The notes under the pieces were generated by a model. That model was not told the origin of the DNA and did not search any database. It saw nothing but the letters and a program-made list of their open reading frames with translations. Shown here piece after piece: positions 52,441 to 60,677 of a stretch of 64,000 nt of DNA. Positions within the stretch are counted from its first letter, which is position 1. Every line of letters begins with the position of its first letter. This DNA is from Bacteroidaceae bacterium (lineage in GTDB: Bacteria; Bacteroidota; Bacteroidia; Bacteroidales; Bacteroidaceae). Location: the NCBI GenBank assembly GCA_017651245.1, contig JAGCDQ010000034.1:1-64000 (forward strand). The letters run 5' to 3'. Both the position numbers and the translations under genes were made by a program.

Positions 52441-53031
52441 TTACAGACGACTTGCTAATTCTTGAATCTTCTGCTTGGTCTCGTCAGTCTTCTGCTCGTC
52501 AATCTTGGCAGTGACGGCACCCATGTTCTCTACTTTCCAGTAGTTGCAGATGTCGCGGAATTCAGCGGTGGCACCATCATAGACATTAGGTGAGTAGGAG
52601 GACATCAGCAGCGCCATCTTCTTGACCTTGGCAGGAGCATTCACGCAATACATGCGCTGGATGGGAGCCTGAATCTGAGCGCAGAGCGTGAAGTAGTAGA
52701 TAGGCGCTGCCAGAACCAGTGCCTCTGCCTCATTCATCAGCGGATAGAGCTCCTGCATGTCATCCTTCTGAATGCAAGCACCATTACCCTTGTTATGACA
52801 GTACTCGCACGCCAGACAGCCTGCAATCTTCTTCTTCGACACATTCACCAGTGTCACTTCATGGCCTGCTGCCTCAGCAGCCTTTTTGTACTCTTCCGCC
52901 ATCCATGCGGTGTTGCCGTTTGCTCGTGGAGAGCCTTGTAAAATCAGGACTTTGCACTTCGTGCGAACATTCTCACACTCGGCAGAATCGGAGCAAGCTC
53001 CATTCTGCTCTCGTTTAATCGAATCTTTCAT
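52441..53031 (-). CDS. Flavodoxin-family NAD(P)H-dependent oxidoreductase
   Basis: 196 residues from ATG 53031; the -7 box at 53070-53077 excludes the longer frame. The FMN site GSPRANGNTAWMAEE (about 35-49) and the cysteine-rich C-A-C-E-Y-C stretch (CLACEYCHNKGNGAC) with APIYYFTLCAQIQ mark the iron-sulfur flavoprotein/NADPH-FMN reductase group. The Cys spacing could bind a small cluster. The N-terminus (EQNGACSDSAECENVRTKC) is also cysteine-rich. A cytoplasmic redox enzyme with unknown substrate. Confidence 0.88.
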   Translation of the reverse strand: MKDSIKREQNGACSDSAECENVRTKCKVLILQGSPRANGNTAWMAEEYKKAAEAAGHEVTLVNVSKKKIAGCLACEYCHNKGNGACIQKDDMQELYPLMNEAEALVLAAPIYYFTLCAQIQAPIQRMYCVNAPAKVKKMALLMSSYSPNVYDGATAEFRDICNYWKVENMGAVTAKIDEQKTDETKQKIQELASRL

Positions 53032-53040
53032 AATCGTATT

Positions 53041-53113
53041 TGTTTTAGTGTGATTGCAATATTGCAGTGCAAAGATACAAAAATTCCCCCGTACCACCAA
53101 CGGTACGGAGGAA
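53041..53113 (-). promoter_or_regulatory. Hairpin-plus-promoter cassette of the flavodoxin gene (copy C)
   Basis: Minus-strand TATCTTTG (53070-53077). The hairpin arms are CCGTACC (53089-53095) and GGTACGG (53102-53108) with loop ACCAAC, extending to 53084-53113. The leader 53041-53090 is nearly the same as 2728-2777. Confidence 0.6.
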
Positions 53114-53206
53114 ATTTTTTTATGATTATTTAGGAAAAAAGTTTCTTTTTCAGCCATTCACGCACAGCCGGTGACCATTAGCCTAAGCTGTTTTGATGAA
53201 TTATTT

Positions 53207-53252
53207 GCAAAGATGGTGATAATTACCTGAATTATTGTTATCTTTGCATCGA
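53207..53252. promoter_or_regulatory. Promoter region of the DUF296 gene, near-copy of 42720-42765
   Basis: Plus-strand TTATCTTTGC at its right end, CAAAGATG on the left, and the same central TTACCTGAATTA. It differs from the 42.7-kb copy at 5 of 46 positions. The ATG at 53300 follows 48 bp later. Confidence 0.65.
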
Positions 53253-53299
53253 CAATGGATCATTGTATCGTAAGAAATGATTGAAACAGGGCTATAAGT

Positions 53300-53740
53300 A
53301 TGGAATATAAAAAGATTGGTGAAACATACTATGTCAGAATGGATCGAGGTGATGAAATCATCAGTAATCTCCTTGATATTTGCAGGAAAGAGTCCATTCC
53401 CTCAGCCATTTTCTCTGGCATCGGAGGATGCAGTAGTGCTGAGTTGCAGGTGTTCATCCCTGAGAGTGGCACTTTTGAGACCGAGAAGATTGAGGGGATG
53501 CTGGAACTGGTGTCTCTCAACGGTAATGTCGTTTCTGCTGATGACGGGCAGCTTTATCACCATACTCATGCCTTGTTTTCTTTCAAGAAGGACGGTCAGC
53601 ATGGAATGGCAGGAGGACACCTGAAAGCAACAACGGTACTCTATACTGCCGAGATTGAACTGCGACCCACTGTTGGAGGTTCAATCGGGAGAAAGTTTGA
53701 CCCTGAGACTGGGACAGGATTCTGGAACTTCAAATCATGA
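53300..53740 (+). CDS. DUF296 (PPC domain) protein
   Basis: 146 residues, a single PPC/DUF296 domain of full length. Motifs seen: YYVRMDRGDEIISNLLD at the start, SGIGGCSSAEL, HTHALFSFKKDG and GGHLKAT, with a C-terminus GRKFDPETGTGFWNF. Bacterial stand-alone PPC proteins are trimeric; some bind DNA, others may bind metal through conserved histidines. The function of this type is not established. A second copy of its tail lies at 37465-37521. Confidence 0.88.
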   Translation: MEYKKIGETYYVRMDRGDEIISNLLDICRKESIPSAIFSGIGGCSSAELQVFIPESGTFETEKIEGMLELVSLNGNVVSADDGQLYHHTHALFSFKKDGQHGMAGGHLKATTVLYTAEIELRPTVGGSIGRKFDPETGTGFWNFKS

Positions 53741-53762
53741 TTTCCCAAAACTACCTCAACGA

Positions 53763-53963
53763 ATGAAACTCAAGAAACGAAAAATCAAGTATGCTGTTCT
53801 CTTTTTCCTCTGCTGGTTTGCCTTTTTAGTCTTTCTGGTGGATGGGGTGCTGAAATTCCAGACATTGGTTGACTATTTTGGCTCATACGCATTCGTGGAG
53901 ATTGCGTTGTTGCTGTTGGTCATTCTCCCCACATGGGCAGTTTACAAATTGACAAAAGAATAA
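53763..53963 (+). CDS. Small two-helix membrane protein
   Basis: 66 residues from ATG 53763, 22 bp after the DUF296 stop. A basic start (KLKKRKIKY) is followed by two hydrophobic helices (AVLFFLCWFAFLVFLV and FVEIALLLLVILPTWAVY). No family is recognised. Inserted in the inner membrane with the N-terminus probably inside. Confidence 0.65.
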   Translation: MKLKKRKIKYAVLFFLCWFAFLVFLVDGVLKFQTLVDYFGSYAFVEIALLLLVILPTWAVYKLTKE

Positions 53964-53975
53964 AAAGAATCCGTT

Positions 53976-54749
53976 TCATGAGTCAAGCCAGCGTTTGACA
54001 GTGGCAACCTTGTCTTTGCTGACAATGATTTCCTCATCGGGGGCGGCAATCATGTGGATGCGCATCTTGCCGAGGAAATAGGTGGAGAGTTTTTGTACGG
54101 CAGCGGCGCTGATGATGAACTGACGGTTGACACGCATGAAACGCTGGGGATCGAGCTGGCTCTCTATTTCTTCGAGGGTCATATTCAGGGTGTGATGCTT
54201 ACCGGTATGCGTACAGAGGCGCACCACGCCGTCGCGGATGGTGATGTGGCTCACCTTGCTGACGGGGATAATCAAGTATTCGTCACTGCGATAGGGTATG
54301 AGGAAACGTTCGCGATAGCGGATGGTCTGACTTTTGACGGATTCTAAAAGTTGGGCGATAGCATCAGTCGTTGAGACAGAATTGACCATTGATGATTGAG
54401 AATTGACCATTGACGTCACCTTTTCAAGTGCCGCATGCAGTTCCTCACTGTCAATAGGTTTCAGGAGATAGTCGATGCTGTTGAAACGGAAAGCTTGAAC
54501 AGCATAGTGGTCGTAGGCTGTGGTGAAGATGACGGGGATGGATTCGGGTACCATTCGCAGCGACTCGAAACTGAGTCCGTCACCTAACTGGATGTCACTC
54601 AGTATCAGGTCAACATCAGCTTGGTCAGTGAAAAACGCCTTCACTTCAGCATTACTGGCACATACACCGACAATCTCATGCTCGTTTTCAATCATCCTCC
54701 GCAAGCGGTCGGCATTGCTCTGTTCGTCTTCTATAATCAGTATTTTCAT
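53976..54749 (-). CDS. LytTR-family response regulator (second pair)
   Basis: 257 residues from ATG 54749, five bp after the kinase stop. The receiver domain has the phospho-site in LILSDIQLGDG and LLKPI. The LytTR domain lies at about 150-250 (HITIRDGVVRLCTHTGKHHTLN, RFMRVNRQFI). A short heptad tract (54387-54415) is read in frame as SMVNSQSSMVNS in the linker. It works with the histidine kinase encoded just upstream and probably controls the outer-membrane protein operon. Confidence 0.92.
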   Translation of the reverse strand: MKILIIEDEQSNADRLRRMIENEHEIVGVCASNAEVKAFFTDQADVDLILSDIQLGDGLSFESLRMVPESIPVIFTTAYDHYAVQAFRFNSIDYLLKPIDSEELHAALEKVTSMVNSQSSMVNSVSTTDAIAQLLESVKSQTIRYRERFLIPYRSDEYLIIPVSKVSHITIRDGVVRLCTHTGKHHTLNMTLEEIESQLDPQRFMRVNRQFIISAAAVQKLSTYFLGKMRIHMIAAPDEEIIVSKDKVATVKRWLDS

Positions 54750-54754
54750 CGTTT

Positions 54755-55543
54755 CTAACTCAATAGCGGTATTGTAACACAATAGTCCTCAGGGGAATTG
54801 TTGATGACCACCTTTTGCGAGGTCAACAGACGGTAACGTTCAGCTATGTTATGCTGTCCCACGTTGGTGCTCTCAGCAGTCGTGATGGGTTGCTTTCGGT
54901 TGCTCACACTGATACGTTGTTCCTCTGTGGTCACGTTGATGATGAGCGGACGTGCCTGCGTGTGCTCATTGTGCTTGATGGCGTTTTCTATGAGCATCTG
55001 CAGGACAGCTGGTGGCAGTTTGCCCTGTTTGGCGGACACCTCTGGTGCTATCCTTACTTGAATTCCCTCGCCAAAGCGTTGCTGCAGGAGTGCAAGATAA
55101 CGGTCGAGGAATGCCAATTCTTCTTGTAGCGTCACCTTGTCGTGGTCGAGATGTGACAATGTGTAGCGATACACCTTCGAGAGGTTCATCAGATAGTCCG
55201 ATGCCTGTTTGGGATCAACTTCTATCAGGTCTGCCAAGATGCTGAAATTGTTGAACACGAAGTGCGGACTCAACTGGTTCTCCAGTGCCTGCAGACGGAA
55301 CTTGTCGCGCTCCCGCTCTGTCTTTTCACGTGAGCGCCAGTAGTACAGCGTCACCAGCGTCGTCACCAAACATGTGGCGATATAGTCCATCAGCACCATC
55401 CATGATGTCCAGGGCCATCCGTATTGCCACATTTCCCTGAAATCTTCATCAAGGATCAGCCACACAGCGTAGTAGAACATCAGTCCCACTGCCGACAGCC
55501 CCAGTACCAGGAGCACTCCCTGTATGATTCGTTTCAGTTTCAT
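54755..55543 (-). CDS. LytS-type sensor histidine kinase (second pair)
   Basis: 262 residues. Two membrane helices (IIQGVLLVLGLSAVGLMFYY, WMVLMDYIATCLVTTLVTLYY) are followed by a coiled coil and the motif LENQLSPHFVFNNFS with the phospho-acceptor His. The ATPase part has LPPAVLQMLIENAIKHN, but the final glycine box is degenerate (GQHNIAERYRLL). The sensor part is minimal. The outer-membrane barrel gene lies 71 bp upstream on the same strand. Confidence 0.9.
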   Translation of the reverse strand: MKLKRIIQGVLLVLGLSAVGLMFYYAVWLILDEDFREMWQYGWPWTSWMVLMDYIATCLVTTLVTLYYWRSREKTERERDKFRLQALENQLSPHFVFNNFSILADLIEVDPKQASDYLMNLSKVYRYTLSHLDHDKVTLQEELAFLDRYLALLQQRFGEGIQVRIAPEVSAKQGKLPPAVLQMLIENAIKHNEHTQARPLIINVTTEEQRISVSNRKQPITTAESTNVGQHNIAERYRLLTSQKVVINNSPEDYCVTIPLLS

Positions 55544-55614
55544 GTGGCAAAGTTACAAATAATTTACTATTTGACAATTGACAATTTATGTTTTTTTATT
55601 TTGTCACCACTTCA

Positions 55615-58521
55615 TCACCATCCGCCACCCCAGCTTCCGAAGTCACCATCCCATTCACCATGATGTTTCTTTTCTTCGGTGAGGGCATTCTTGCCTCCCA
55701 AAATGTTGAACCGATAAATGGCGCGGAGCATGCCGTACTGGTAGATGGCGTTGTTGCGTGAGTCGGTACGCATGAGGGCAGAGATGTTACGGCTGATGTT
55801 GGTCTGTTGACCCAGAATGTCGTTGACTTCGAGCATGATGGTGAGGGCGCGCCCTTTGAGGAATGAATGAGATAACTGTGCATTCCACAGCAGTTCGTTG
55901 GTGTTCATTTCCCGGGCAGAATACCCCCTGCGGCTGCTCATGCCAATATCGGTCGATAGGGATGTACCCCAAGGAGTCGTCCATTCCAATTCCGCTCCGT
56001 AGGAGAAGTCATAGGTCTTCATGTTTCCCATGTCATTCAGGCTGTTCTTGGAGTGTGCATAGTTGAGCCGTCCGTTGAGAGAGGCACTGAATAGCTCTGT
56101 GCGATAGGAGAAGTCGAGTCCGGTGTCGAGGCTGATGCTTTTGGTGATGGATTTAAGATCTGTGGTGTTGTCATCCCCTGTCGCATTGTTGTAGAAACCC
56201 ACATTGCGTGCGTAGTCTCCTCCAAAATCAACATCGATATTAAATGCCTTTTCTTTTCCCAAGCCGGTGCTGAATCCTAAGCCACCTCCTCCGTTCCAGT
56301 TGCCGTTGATGTTCATTGGCATCGTTGTGCGCACACCCGTTGTGTTGTCGAAAGTGGTCTTGTTGTCGATGCTGTTTCGGGTGGCATTGAACCAGAACCA
56401 AGAGAAGATGCCTCGTTGCTGTTCGGCATTGAAGGTGTCGAAGTCGGCAAAGATGTTATGCGAGAACGAGGGTTTCAGTCCTGGATTGCCTTTAGTGATG
56501 ACGAGCGGGTTGGAGTCGTCCTTGATGTCGAGCAGGTTGGTCATGCTGGGCTGACGTGTACGTCCGTTGTAGCGCACGTGGAGGTTGGTCTGCTTGTCGG
56601 GGTTCCAGCGGAAGTTGATGCGTGGTGCGATATTGAACACGCTGCGTGTAATCTCTGGATAGGTGTAACCCATGTATTTGTAGTTCAGCGTGGTGCGTTG
56701 AGGCAGGAGGTCGAGTCCGATGCTGAAGTTATACTTCTCACGCACCCTGCGGAAGCTGAGGTTGATGGTCTGGTTGTAGTTGCGGTATTCTGAGAATTGA
56801 CTCAGCCTGTTGGCAACGGAGTCTGTGCCATCCAGTACGTATTTCATGTCGTTCATGAACTGTAGCACGGCATTGATGTTGTATCGGTTGTTCGCCATGC
56901 TCTGTGCCAGGGTCTGATAGGCATCGCTGTCGTAGATGAAGGCACGTCGGTCATTCTTGCTATAGTTGTAATCGTAGGTGTAGCTCATTTGCAAATAGGT
57001 CCGGTCTGCAATCGGTTCGCTGTAGGTGAGTTGCCCTTGTATGCCATAGTTCTTCGACGGTGTGTCGTAGAATCGGTTGTTCTGCTGATTGGTGCCCATC
57101 GTGTTGTAAGTGATGTTGGCTGCTGACAGCTGCTTACTTTTGCCATCGCTGAAGTTTCCATTCACACGCAGGGTTATGTCTCTTCCTTTATTGTTCAATT
57201 TGCGGTTTGCCTGCAGTTCTCCGCTGAAGTTAGTGTTGGTGTTGTTGCTCAGATTGTAGTTCGTGTTGGTATTGACCACGATGTCAGCCAACTTATTGAG
57301 CAAGGTGTCGTTAGGATCACCGCTGTAGGATCCTGAGGAACTATGTCCTCTTCCCCTGTTGCGTGAATAGGAGAAGTTGGGGCGGAAAATGATGTTGGTC
57401 ATCGTGTCGGGCTTCCATTCCAGACGGAAATTGCCTGACACACGCTGGTTCGATGTGAAGTTCTTGCTATAGTCCTCATTGAACTTCGCCAACGAAGCAT
57501 TGAAGTATTCCGTGGAAGACTTGTTCTCGTTGTCGCTGCCGTCATAGCGATAGCGAAAGCTTCCACCTGTCTCTAACTTAGGTTTGGCTGTTGCGAAATT
57601 GCCACCAATCTCTTTGCTGTTGCGCAGACCTCCGCCCCAGCCACCCCAGCGACCACCACCGCCTCCGAAGCCCATGTCAGCCACGTTGTTGGCACCACCA
57701 AGGAGGGTGGCTTGGAAATCATCTTTGAAACGGTTCACATTGAAGCGTTCGGCGTAGCGATGCTTCGTGCCCACACCCAGATTCACATTGCCGTGCCATC
57801 CATTTTTCATCCCCTCCTTCACCGTCAGGTCAAGCACCGTCTCCTCTTCACCGTCATCAATGCCCGTCACACGCGAGAGGTCGCTCTTCCTGTTGTAGGT
57901 TTTAAGCTTGTCAATCATTTCTGTAGGTATGTTTTTCATTGCCACCTCTTTGTCGTTCAGGAAGAACTCCTTGCCGTCCACCAGAATTTTGCTGACACTC
58001 TTACCATTGATGGTGATGTTGCCTTCTTTGTCCACCTTCGCACCAGGCAACTGCTTGACGAGCGCTTCCAGCGTCGAACCTTCGGGCACACGATAGGCGG
58101 CTGCATTGTAAACCAGTGAGTCACCCGATACCGAAACCTTGGCGGCATTGGCTGTCACTTTAGCTGCATTCAGAAGGATGGCATCTGCCGACATCGTGAT
58201 GTATCCGATGTTCACATTCCCTTTTTTTTGCGTGGTCAGATCTACATTGACATATTTAGTGGTGTAGCCGACAAATGAAATCTTCAGTGTATAGGCTCCC
58301 TTCTTGACATTTTTAAATGTGAACTCACCCTGAGAACCGGTCGTGGTTCCTGTCACAAACGCACTATCGGGCAATGCGAGCAACTGCATGGTGGCAGCCA
58401 CGACGGCTTCACCCGTTTCTTTCTCAATCACAGAACCGCTGACATTAAACGTGTTTTGTGCCAATATGCCGACACACGACAAAAATGCGGTGACGACCAA
58501 CAAAATGATTTTCTTCTTCAT
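55615..58521 (-). CDS. Outer-membrane beta-barrel receptor-like protein with carboxypeptidase-regulatory domain
   Basis: 968 residues. A signal peptide (LLVVTAFLSCVGILAQ) and a CarboxypepD-regulatory domain (about 23-110, FNVSGSVIEKETGEAVVAAT) are followed by a plug-like region (VPEGSTLEALVKQLPGAKVD, GKSVSKILVDGKEFF) and a large barrel of the OMP_b-brl_3 type. A Gly/Trp-rich stretch (GFGGGGGRWGGWGGG, about 287-301) lies at the plug/barrel border, and the C-terminus ends in GSWGGGW. Its transport substrate is unknown. It begins a three-gene unit with the LytS/LytTR pair, with a promoter at 58550. Confidence 0.88.
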   Translation of the reverse strand: MKKKIILLVVTAFLSCVGILAQNTFNVSGSVIEKETGEAVVAATMQLLALPDSAFVTGTTTGSQGEFTFKNVKKGAYTLKISFVGYTTKYVNVDLTTQKKGNVNIGYITMSADAILLNAAKVTANAAKVSVSGDSLVYNAAAYRVPEGSTLEALVKQLPGAKVDKEGNITINGKSVSKILVDGKEFFLNDKEVAMKNIPTEMIDKLKTYNRKSDLSRVTGIDDGEEETVLDLTVKEGMKNGWHGNVNLGVGTKHRYAERFNVNRFKDDFQATLLGGANNVADMGFGGGGGRWGGWGGGLRNSKEIGGNFATAKPKLETGGSFRYRYDGSDNENKSSTEYFNASLAKFNEDYSKNFTSNQRVSGNFRLEWKPDTMTNIIFRPNFSYSRNRGRGHSSSGSYSGDPNDTLLNKLADIVVNTNTNYNLSNNTNTNFSGELQANRKLNNKGRDITLRVNGNFSDGKSKQLSAANITYNTMGTNQQNNRFYDTPSKNYGIQGQLTYSEPIADRTYLQMSYTYDYNYSKNDRRAFIYDSDAYQTLAQSMANNRYNINAVLQFMNDMKYVLDGTDSVANRLSQFSEYRNYNQTINLSFRRVREKYNFSIGLDLLPQRTTLNYKYMGYTYPEITRSVFNIAPRINFRWNPDKQTNLHVRYNGRTRQPSMTNLLDIKDDSNPLVITKGNPGLKPSFSHNIFADFDTFNAEQQRGIFSWFWFNATRNSIDNKTTFDNTTGVRTTMPMNINGNWNGGGGLGFSTGLGKEKAFNIDVDFGGDYARNVGFYNNATGDDNTTDLKSITKSISLDTGLDFSYRTELFSASLNGRLNYAHSKNSLNDMGNMKTYDFSYGAELEWTTPWGTSLSTDIGMSSRRGYSAREMNTNELLWNAQLSHSFLKGRALTIMLEVNDILGQQTNISRNISALMRTDSRNNAIYQYGMLRAIYRFNILGGKNALTEEKKHHGEWDGDFGSWGGGW

Positions 58522-58549
58522 AATTTTACCTTTTTGCTGAATTTTGCTG

Positions 58550-58557
58550 CAAAGGTA
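58550..58557 (-). promoter_or_regulatory. Promoter -7 box of the outer-membrane protein operon
   Basis: Minus-strand TACCTTTG 29 bp upstream of the start codon. The remaining intergenic sequence up to 58846 holds a plus-strand TAACTTTG at 58783-58790 for the next gene. Confidence 0.55.
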
Positions 58558-58846
58558 CGCCCTCTATGCGCGAAATGAAAGAAGAAAGTGGGTGAAACGG
58601 GAAAAATCAAAGGTGAACTGTTTGTAAAGATGGTCATTCCATTCCCATAAGCAGTTTATAATTTTCCTTTTTTTTACCCCTTTTTTACCGCTTGACTTTC
58701 AAAATATGCAAAAATTGTTTCAAAATATGCAAAATTTGGGGGGTGGAAAGCTTTTGATGTGTTATTGTTGTAAAAGTTTTATTAACTTTGCGACTCAAGA
58801 CCGTGAAAAAAAATTTAATACAAATAACCCAAAACCTGAATCGCTA

Positions 58847-59395
58847 ATGCTAAGATTTAAGAAAAAGGCCAAGGTATTCGACATCGTGATCACCGCAGTC
58901 GGTGGCACGCTTTCAGTCGGCGTGATGATTTATGCCATTTTCCATTTCGGACTGAGCGAGTCGTGGCCCGAACTGGTGCTCAACCTTTTCTACATTGCCT
59001 GTCTGGCGATGATCTGGATGTACTTCTTCAACAAGCTTGACAGCCACCATTTCAACTACTGGTGTTCCATTTCCGTGGGCATGACGGTGCTGCTGCGCGA
59101 CATCCTCTTTCCACCCCCCTTGGCGTTTTTCTCCCTTCGCCTGACGTGCCTCATCCTCTCCGTGCTGTTGCTCTGCACGCTCACCTTCTTCTATGCACGG
59201 AAGGACTGGAGAAGCTACACCAAGCGCAACCTGTGGATTATTTGTATCATCGACATGGTCATTGCCTCCCTCTACAACTACGACCTCTACATAGAACCGA
59301 TCAACGAATACACCAACTATCTGGTCACCGAAATCTGGATTCGTCCCACCATCACCTACGGGCTGGTGGCGTGTTTCGTGACGGAGAGGGAGTGA
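58847..59395 (+). CDS. Hypothetical multi-helix membrane protein
   Basis: 182 residues from ATG 58847; the promoter box at 58783-58790 excludes earlier ATGs. Five or six membrane helices are seen (FDIVITAVGGTLSVGVMIYAIF, LVLNLFYIACLAMIWMYFF, LTCLILSVLLLCTLTFFYA, NLWIICIIDMVIASLYNY). No conserved motif is recognised. It stands alone, 60 bp before the fimbrillin gene. Confidence 0.7.
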   Translation: MLRFKKKAKVFDIVITAVGGTLSVGVMIYAIFHFGLSESWPELVLNLFYIACLAMIWMYFFNKLDSHHFNYWCSISVGMTVLLRDILFPPPLAFFSLRLTCLILSVLLLCTLTFFYARKDWRSYTKRNLWIICIIDMVIASLYNYDLYIEPINEYTNYLVTEIWIRPTITYGLVACFVTERE

Positions 59396-59454
59396 AGCGG
59401 GCGATGCCCTGAACGAAAAATGAGAAATACAATAACAATCTAAAACTAATCATT

Positions 59455-60492
59455 ATGAAACAAATCTTAAACATTTTGCGAGGATGGTCGTGGCTGATGC
59501 TGCTGGCTCTCTTGGCTGGTTGTTCAAATGACAGCGATGAGCCAGAACCACCACAGCCAGAGAACCCTAAACAGTCATTCCCGTTAACCATTGAGGTAGA
59601 GGAGAACCCCATGATTCCTGAGGGAGTAAGAAGTGTAGGTACAAGAGCTGCCATCACTACCACATCTTCGCTTGAAGCGTTCAATATGAGCTATGTGTAT
59701 GGTACAGCAGAGCCAGGTTCCGTGTCAGCCTCGAAAAACGAAGAGGGGAAATGGAGCGGAGGAGACTGGCCTAATGATGCAGCGTTGAACAACTACAATG
59801 TTAATTGGTATGCCTATACAAGTTACACATCCGATACAGGTTCTGCTCAATTTGTGGGAAATGATGGTAATCCCTACATCGACTTTACGGTCGACGGGGA
59901 TGTCGCAAATCAGCATGATTTATTGGTGGCTCAAACCAGCGGTACCTACGCCGGAACTGGCGGTAACCTTAAGTTGACTTTTGACCATGTCTGCTCCGCA
60001 TTGCGCTTGTTCATCAAGAAATCGACAAACCTTAGTGCTTATACACTGAGCGTTAGCAACGTCACACTCTGCAATGTCGTTAAGCAAGGCTATTATTACT
60101 TCGGCACAGGGACGTGGACGCTGACCACGAGCCGCGCCAGCTACGACATTTATCCTGGTTCGGAGCCGCAGACACTGGGCTCTACAGACTACATACCCAT
60201 GGACGGTGATCAGAGCAATAACGAGGCTACACATACCTACCTCTTCATGATTCCGCAGACGCTGACAGCATGGGATGGTACCACAGCCATTGCCTCTGCA
60301 ACCGCACAAAGCTACCTTGAGATTGAGTGTTCCATCACCAAAACAAGTGATAGCTCACCAGTTTATATTGGCACAGCTTATATCCCCTTCGCTGCCACTT
60401 TTTTGCAAGGTGTACAACACGACGTGAAGATCAATATCGGCCAGAACTCGCTCTATAACAGTAATGGCACTAAAATCTTTAATAATAATTAA
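59455..60492 (+). CDS. Fimbrillin-family (Mfa-like) lipoprotein
   Basis: 345 residues. The lipobox is LLAGC (Cys23), then an acidic, proline-rich linker. The body matches fimbrillin-type folds (VGTRAAITTTSSLEAFNMSYVY, LKLTFDHVCSALRLFIKK, GVQHDVKINIG), the pilin-like or surface adhesin components of Bacteroidales. The leader (MKQILNILRGWSWL) is nearly the same as that of the next large gene at 60678. It is likely exported, lipidated and assembled at the surface. Confidence 0.85.
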   Translation: MKQILNILRGWSWLMLLALLAGCSNDSDEPEPPQPENPKQSFPLTIEVEENPMIPEGVRSVGTRAAITTTSSLEAFNMSYVYGTAEPGSVSASKNEEGKWSGGDWPNDAALNNYNVNWYAYTSYTSDTGSAQFVGNDGNPYIDFTVDGDVANQHDLLVAQTSGTYAGTGGNLKLTFDHVCSALRLFIKKSTNLSAYTLSVSNVTLCNVVKQGYYYFGTGTWTLTTSRASYDIYPGSEPQTLGSTDYIPMDGDQSNNEATHTYLFMIPQTLTAWDGTTAIASATAQSYLEIECSITKTSDSSPVYIGTAYIPFAATFLQGVQHDVKINIGQNSLYNSNGTKIFNNN

Positions 60493-60495
60493 GTT

Positions 60496-60642
60496 ATGAA
60501 GAAAACCTATATACAACCCAAGATGAAAGCCGTTGCCTTAAAGGGTCCAAGCATGATGACAAGCGGCTCGTACACTGTGACCAAATTCAGAAGAAGTGAT
60601 GACAAAAATAACTATGACATCACCATTGGTGACAAAGACTAA
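60496..60642 (+). CDS. Small Bacteroidales protein (48 aa)
   Basis: Starts 3 bp after the fimbrillin stop: MKKTYIQPKMKAVALKGPSM then TSGSYTVTKFRRSDDKNNYD... to the stop at 60642. It resembles the short MKKxYIxPxxxxV peptides often found next to surface-protein genes in Bacteroidetes. The function is not known to me. The tight spacing and a second, separate start for the next gene suggest true translation. Confidence 0.65.
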   Translation: MKKTYIQPKMKAVALKGPSMMTSGSYTVTKFRRSDDKNNYDITIGDKD

Positions 60643-60677
60643 GAAGAATAGTTATATAATTTTTAATCTATAATATT

